From contig DAIRVC010000096.1 of assembly GCA_036803025.1 (NCBI GenBank), forward strand, positions 1 to 10,122: 10,122 nucleotides of DNA, given 5' to 3'. The notes below the pieces were generated by a model. The model had not been told where the DNA came from, searched no databases, and saw nothing but the letters and a program-made list of their open reading frames with translations. The translations under genes were made by a program, and so were the position numbers. Shown here in pieces: positions 6,545 through 10,122 of this stretch (positions are counted from its first letter, which is position 1; every line of letters starts with the position of its first letter). This DNA is from DAIRVC01 sp036803025. GTDB lineage: Bacteria > Chloroflexota > Anaerolineae > Anaerolineales > E44-bin32.

Positions 6545-7396
6545 ATGTCGGCATCCGGGGCAGACAGGCTGTTGGCGGCGGTCCGGCGCTTCGCCGCCGG
6601 CGGCTGGGCGCTGGCCAAGGAAGTCGTCCGGCGGGTGGCGCGCGCGCGGGTATCCGAAGTGGCGGCCACGATGGCCTACTACGCCCTGCTGTCCCTCTTT
6701 CCGCTGCTCCTGGTGCTGGTCGTCGCCGGCAGCTTCGTCCTGGAGAGCGACCGCGCGCTGCACCTGGTCGTTGCCACCGTCACACAGGTACTGCCGGGTT
6801 CGCGTGACCTCATCGAGCAGAACGTCCAACAGGTCATCGACCTGCGCGGGCCGGTCGGCCTCGTGAGCCTGATCACGCTGGTGTGGTCGGCCTCCAGCTT
6901 CTTCTCGCTGCTTTCCCACAATATCGAGCTGGCCTGGGAGGAGAGCTCGCCTCGCTCGGCCCTGCACCGGCGCCTGGTCGCCCTGGCCATGGTGGTGGGG
7001 CTGGCCCTCCTGATGGCCGCATCGCTGCTGTTCAATGCGATTCTGGACGGCATTCAGGTCAATGGCACCTCGGGGATGGTCTTGTGGACGAGCGTGTCGA
7101 GCGCCGTTCCCTGGCTGCTTACGTTCCTGATGTTCCTGAGCATGTACCGGTGGCTGCCGAACGCCCGCGTGCCCTGGGAGGGAGCGCTGTGGGGTGCGGC
7201 CGTGGCGACCGGGCTATGGCAGCTGGCCGGCAGCGGTTTCCTTTGGTATCTGGGGAGCGGGCTGGCGCGCTACGAGCTGGTCTACGGCTCGATCGGCGCC
7301 GTGGTGGTGCTGTTGCTGTGGATCTACCTGGCCGGCTGGGTGACGCTCGCCGGCGCGCATCTAAGCGCGGCCATCGGCCAGGGTCGAAGCCGCTGA
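6545..7396 (+). CDS. YihY/UPF0761 family inner-membrane protein (RNase BN-like fold)
   Basis: 283 residues from the ATG at 6545. The start is set by a strong Shine-Dalgarno GGAGG (6536-6540) just upstream; the frame stays open another 70 codons upstream, but that part is non-hydrophobic, crosses the divergent promoter and is rejected. The N-terminal 35 residues are basic and cytoplasmic. Hydrophobic segments lie at about 44-65, 103-123, 145-166, 181-200, 214-235 and 248-274. Family marks are AATMAYYALLSLFPLLL (40-56), YRWLPN (201-206) with a following GALWGA, and YGSIGAVVVLLLWIYL (247-262). The family was once annotated as ribonuclease BN, but that activity belongs to another protein; the true function of YihY-like proteins is not established. 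It converges with the ketopantoate reductase gene. Confidence 0.92.
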   Translation: MSASGADRLLAAVRRFAAGGWALAKEVVRRVARARVSEVAATMAYYALLSLFPLLLVLVVAGSFVLESDRALHLVVATVTQVLPGSRDLIEQNVQQVIDLRGPVGLVSLITLVWSASSFFSLLSHNIELAWEESSPRSALHRRLVALAMVVGLALLMAASLLFNAILDGIQVNGTSGMVLWTSVSSAVPWLLTFLMFLSMYRWLPNARVPWEGALWGAAVATGLWQLAGSGFLWYLGSGLARYELVYGSIGAVVVLLLWIYLAGWVTLAGAHLSAAIGQGRSR

Positions 7397-7467
7397 ATCC
7401 GGCGACCTCGCCGCCACCCCCATCCCATCGGCTGTTCACGAAACCTGAGGTGCCGCTGGCTTACCCC

Positions 7468-8396
7468 TCAACTCCTGGGGAGGCACCGGTCGAGCATCGG
7501 GCGCAGCAGGGCGTAGATCGCCGCGTGCACCGGGGTGGCCACGCCGAGTTGGCGCCCGAGGCGCAGGATCGTCCCGCTGAACGCCTCCAGCTCGAACGGC
7601 CTGCCGCCGGCGACATCGCGCTGCATGGAGGTCGTCGTGCCGGGCTCGAAACTCTGCATGAGGGTCATGGTGGCCTCGACCACGTCAGCCGGCAGCGTGA
7701 TCCCCCGAGCGCGGGCGACGGCCTCGGCCTCGCGCATGGCCTCGATCAGAAGCAGNNNNNNNNNNNNNNNNNNNNNNNNNNNNNNNNNNNNNNNNNNNNN
7801 NNNNNNNNNNNNNNNNNNNNNNNNNNNNNNNNNNNNNNNNNNNNNNNNNNNNNNNCGTGGATGTCGTCGCTGAGCACCGCCTCGGCGCCCGTCTCGCGCC
7901 AGGCCTGAACGAGACGCTCAAGCCGCTCGGAGCGGCTGTGGTCGAGCTCGCCAACGACCACCCGGCGCAGGGCGCTCTCCTGACGGATCACTCCGGGCGC
8001 GGCGATCGACGAGACGATGGAGCACAGACCGACCACGACGCGCTCGGTTCCGAAGGCTTCGACCAGCACCTCGTGGGCGTCGACGCCGTTCAACAAGGGC
8101 ACCACGGTCGTTGAGGGAGCGACCAGCGGCCGGACGGCGGGCAGTGCGCCGGCGAGCTGGAAGTGCTTGACGGCAATCAGGACGTATTCCTGCGGCTGGG
8201 ACTGAGCGGCGTCGTCGGTGGCCAGCGCCGGACGGACCGTGAAATCGCCGTGGACGCTCGCGACTCTCAGGCCGTCGCGCTGGATGGCGCGCAGGTGCTC
8301 GCCGCGCGTGATCAGCGTCACGGCGTGCCCCGCCTGAGCGAGCAAGCCGCCGAAGTAGCCTCCGACCCCGCCCACACCCACAACCCCGATCTTCAT
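7468..8396 (-). CDS. panE: Ketopantoate reductase family protein (ApbA/PanE), interrupted by an assembly gap
   Basis: The family reduces 2-dehydropantoate to pantoate with NADPH in pantothenate/CoA synthesis, though many members act on other keto acids. The N-terminal piece (8396 to 7856) gives 180 residues: a Rossmann GVGGVGGYFG at 7-16, AVKHFQ at 75-80 with K77, and LLNGVD at 101-106, whose N103 matches the substrate-site Asn of PanE. The C-terminal piece (7755 to 7468) gives 95 residues: an E-x-x-x-V-A helix, TSMQRD and the FELEAFSG segment with the conserved Glu. The two pieces lie in different frames only because the 100-N gap has arbitrary length. Together they make 275 residues; a usual length near 305 implies about 30 missing. 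The missing part should hold the W-x-K catalytic lysine, so activity cannot be judged. AAGGAG lies 11 bases before the ATG, a long spacer. Assignment to the family is firm; PanE itself is probable. Confidence 0.85.
7756..7855. other. Assembly gap (100 Ns)
   Basis: Exactly 100 Ns, the conventional placeholder for a scaffold gap of unknown size. It removes the middle of the ketopantoate reductase gene. The family's usual length suggests roughly 90-105 bases of real sequence are missing if both sides belong to one gene. Confidence 0.98.
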
Positions 8397-8453
8397 CGGA
8401 TCGTCGTCTCCTTTGCCGCCCCCTGATTTCCACAATCTGTGCACGGAAGACAC

Positions 8454-8479
8454 GGCCGGGTCGAAGACCGGACCCGGCC
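8454..8479. terminator. Hairpin downstream of the TPR membrane-protein gene
   Basis: GGCCGGGTC (8454-8462) pairs perfectly with GACCCGGCC (8471-8479) around an 8-base loop, 32 bases after the stop of the TPR gene. A competing inner stem GGTC-GAA-GACC (8459-8469) overlaps it. No T-run follows on the minus strand, so it may be an attenuating or RNA-stabilising stem rather than a full terminator between the TPR gene and the ketopantoate reductase gene. Confidence 0.45.
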
Positions 8480-8510
8480 ATGTCGATCGCAGCTGAACCA
8501 GCGCAGCGGC

Positions 8511-9149
8511 CTACTCGAGACCGCCCTCCTGATCCGGGCCCGTGGCGGCCTTCTTACCGCGTCGTCGCTCCTCCAGGGCGCGCTGGGCCGCCCGGCCGTA
8601 GGGCGATGCGGGAAACCCGTCGGCTGCTTCGCGGAAATGCCGCACCGACTTGGCGTCCTCGCCCTGCTTACGTAGAGCGATGGCTAGATTGTAGTGGGTC
8701 GCCGCGGCGTGGCGCATGCTCAGCCCGCCCTGTTGGCCCTCGGCGAGGACCATCTCCAGCAGCTGCTGTGCGCTGGCCGGATTCTCCCGTCGCAGCTGGA
8801 CGATGCCCATCGTGACCAGGACGATCAACCGAGAGGCTTTGTCCGGCAGCAGCCGCAAGGCGGTCTGCAGGATCGAGACGGCGGTCTTCTGACGGCCGCG
8901 ATTCGAGAACAGTGTGGCCAGATCGACCAGCAGCCTGGAGCGCATCGTCACCAGGTAGATGAAGCCCAGGAACAGAGCCGGGTTCACCTCGGAGCCGGTC
9001 AGCCATGTGCCGGCGGCGACGAGCAGGGTCAGGGCGACGCCTTCGAGGGTGAACTGCAGTGAGAAACCCTCGCCCCGCAGGACCGACATCCCGGCGAACA
9101 GGACGGCATACGAGAAACCGATGATCATGACCAGGAAGTGGGTTTCCAT
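8511..9149 (-). CDS. Membrane-anchored protein with TPR-like helical repeats
   Basis: A 212-residue protein I cannot assign to a named family. The N-terminal third is hydrophobic, with likely membrane helices at about 5-24, 36-52 and 57-70. The rest is helical and soluble: a TPR-like pair at about 84-136 (QKTAVSILQTALRLLP, then a helix ending in NPASAQQLLEMVL) and a clearer TPR at about 148-181 (HYNLAIALRKQGEDAKSVRHFREAADGFP). The last 20 residues are charged and disordered-looking. This predicts a scaffold fixed to the cytoplasmic membrane that displays a protein-binding surface. TGAGG (9155-9159 on the minus strand) lies 5 bases before the ATG. It follows the ArsA-like ATPase by 60 bases on the same strand with no terminator seen between them, so co-transcription and a shared job are plausible but inferred. 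Confidence 0.8.
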   Translation of the reverse strand: METHFLVMIIGFSYAVLFAGMSVLRGEGFSLQFTLEGVALTLLVAAGTWLTGSEVNPALFLGFIYLVTMRSRLLVDLATLFSNRGRQKTAVSILQTALRLLPDKASRLIVLVTMGIVQLRRENPASAQQLLEMVLAEGQQGGLSMRHAAATHYNLAIALRKQGEDAKSVRHFREAADGFPASPYGRAAQRALEERRRGKKAATGPDQEGGLE

Positions 9150-9209
9150 GAGGGCCTCAGCCGCCCATCCCTGTGAGCCCCTGACCGACCCGCAGCCAGC
9201 GCGGCGGGG

Positions 9210-10122
9210 TCATGCGAATGCCTGATCGGCGGTCCGCTGGAGCATCTGCAGGCCGCGGATTTCCGTCTCGAAGAGCGGGACGATCGCCCTGACCTGCCCG
9301 GTGAACGTCTCCTGGATCTTGGTCATGTAGCCCGACTGCATGGCCACGCGGTTCTTGACGAAATCCGGCGCGTCCCGGGCGACGGAACCCTGGTCGATGA
9401 CCATGTTGACGATCACACCGCCGATCGGGATCCCGAACTCCGAGAACCAGTTGATGAACCTGGAGATGACCGCGATCGGAAGGGCTTCGGGCAGGGTCAC
9501 AAAGAAGAACGCGGTCAAGGCGGGGTCCGTCAGAAGCACCTTGGCGTTCTGCATCCGCTCGCGGAAGTTGAGCAGGTATTCCATGAGCGGATCCTTCTCC
9601 TGCTTCTTCTTGCTGTAGGAGAGCAGCTCGCGCAGGGACTTGGCCTCCTCACGGCTCTTGACCATCTTGTTGACCCACAGCGAGTAGACGGAGGACATGC
9701 CCAGCAGGCGGCGTGCATTGGCGGTCGGCGCGGTGTCGAAGACATAGACCTCGTACTCGTCCTTGAACATCAAGTCGATCATGTTCTCGAACATGGCCGA
9801 CTCTTCGAAGGCCGGGTTCATCGTGGCTGATTCGACGAATTCGTCGGCCTTGGTCTTGATGTCGGCATACTTGAGGAACCAGCTGATCTTTTCGCGGATT
9901 TCCTTCTTCGACCGCTCGATGGTGTCGCGCGTGTCGATTTCGTATGCCATGAGATTGTCCGCGCCGGCCACTTGCGTCGGCTCGCCGAAGACGTTCTGGT
10001 CCAGCAGGCTGGAGAGGCTGTGCACGGGATTGGTGGAGGCGAGCAGGGTGCGGCGCCCCTGCCGTGCGAACCACAAGGCGGTGGCGCCGGCCAGCGTCGT
10101 CTTGCCCACGCCGCCCTTTCCG
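9210..10122 (-). CDS. ArsA/Get3-like ATPase with altered switch motifs (N-terminus beyond window)
   Basis: The frame runs off the window edge; 303 residues are visible, starting inside the deviant Walker A GKGGVGKTT, so only about 10-15 residues should be missing. A GTG at 10109 lies inside the P-loop and cannot be the start. Numbering from that Val as 1: the P-loop spans -3 to 5; switch I reads STNPVHSL at 25-32, with N27 where ArsA and Get3 carry the catalytic Asp; switch II reads FDTAPTANARRLL at 124-136, instead of the usual DTAPTGHTLRLL; GGVIVNMVI at 230-238 carries the nucleotide-site Asn (N235). The N-P-A-F-E-E-S-A-M-F-E-N-M stretch (98-110) before switch II parallels the regulatory and client-binding region of the family. 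No CxxC zinc motif and no arsenite Cys triad are visible, so it is probably neither a canonical zinc-bridged Get3 dimer nor an arsenite pump ATPase. It is a single-domain, cytosolic member, probably dimeric; its client is unknown. Confidence 0.88.
   Translation of the reverse strand, partial: GKGGVGKTTLAGATALWFARQGRRTLLASTNPVHSLSSLLDQNVFGEPTQVAGADNLMAYEIDTRDTIERSKKEIREKISWFLKYADIKTKADEFVESATMNPAFEESAMFENMIDLMFKDEYEVYVFDTAPTANARRLLGMSSVYSLWVNKMVKSREEAKSLRELLSYSKKKQEKDPLMEYLLNFRERMQNAKVLLTDPALTAFFFVTLPEALPIAVISRFINWFSEFGIPIGGVIVNMVIDQGSVARDAPDFVKNRVAMQSGYMTKIQETFTGQVRAIVPLFETEIRGLQMLQRTADQAFA

Noticed and set aside
7441..7490. Hairpin candidates (GGTGCC/GGCACC with inner CCCC/GGGG) near the ketopantoate reductase stop
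   Set aside because: The arms are asymmetric and partly inside the coding region, and no T-run follows on either strand. Too weak to call a terminator.
9210..10122. Arsenite-pump ATPase (ArsA proper) as the identity of the ATPase
   Set aside because: No arsenite-binding cysteines, no second ATPase half and no arsenic-resistance genes nearby; the family resemblance is to the broader ArsA/Get3 group only.

Overview
This is a GC-rich bacterial window with no RNA genes and no CRISPR. It carries eight protein-coding loci plus one interspersed palindromic repeat. The gene mix (an ABC-2 exporter, an exported phosphodiester glycosidase with an SH3-like tail, a YihY-type membrane protein, and an ArsA/Get3-like ATPase beside a membrane-anchored TPR protein) and the style of the repeat fit a Chloroflexota (Anaerolineae-like) genome or metagenomic bin. 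That placement is inference. A run of exactly 100 Ns shows this is a scaffolded draft assembly.

Layout. 1-621 (+): C-terminal part of a calcineurin-like metallophosphoesterase, convergent with 666-1682 (-), a ribokinase-like PfkB sugar kinase. 1683-1983: a 301-base divergent intergenic region with a clear sigma70-type promoter (TTGACA, 17-base spacer, TATTGT) whose -10 lies under a 26-base interrupted dyad. 1984-4562 (+): a three-gene exporter operon of ATPase, permease, permease, the first two overlapping by ATGA. 4587-4614: a strong hairpin that can terminate both converging units. 4655-4810: a GTCATTGCGAG-type palindromic repeat with extra copies of its left end. 4821-6335 (-): secreted phosphodiester glycosidase (NAGPA family) with a C-terminal SH3-like domain. 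6336-6544: divergent promoter region. 6545-7396 (+): YihY/UPF0761 membrane protein. 7468-8396 (-): ketopantoate reductase family protein broken by the N gap. 8511-9149 (-): small membrane protein with TPR-like helices. 9210-10122 (-): ArsA/Get3-like ATPase whose N-terminus runs off the window.

How genes work together. The exporter genes form one transcription unit and one transporter. The ArsA-like ATPase and the TPR membrane protein are co-directional, 60 bases apart, and probably co-transcribed. The ketopantoate reductase follows on the same strand but is separated by 114 bases containing a hairpin. The remaining genes look like independent housekeeping or cell-envelope functions.

Most notable points: the ArsA-like ATPase has Asn where the Get3/ArsA switch I motif has its catalytic Asp (STNPVH instead of STDPAH), and its switch II is also altered. 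It sits next to a TPR membrane protein that could be a partner. Other points are the dyad over the exporter promoter, the repeat that abuts the glycosidase stop codon and is flanked by a short direct repeat, and a missing Q-loop glutamine in the exporter ATPase. I found no clearly new multi-gene system; the ATPase/TPR pair is the best candidate.
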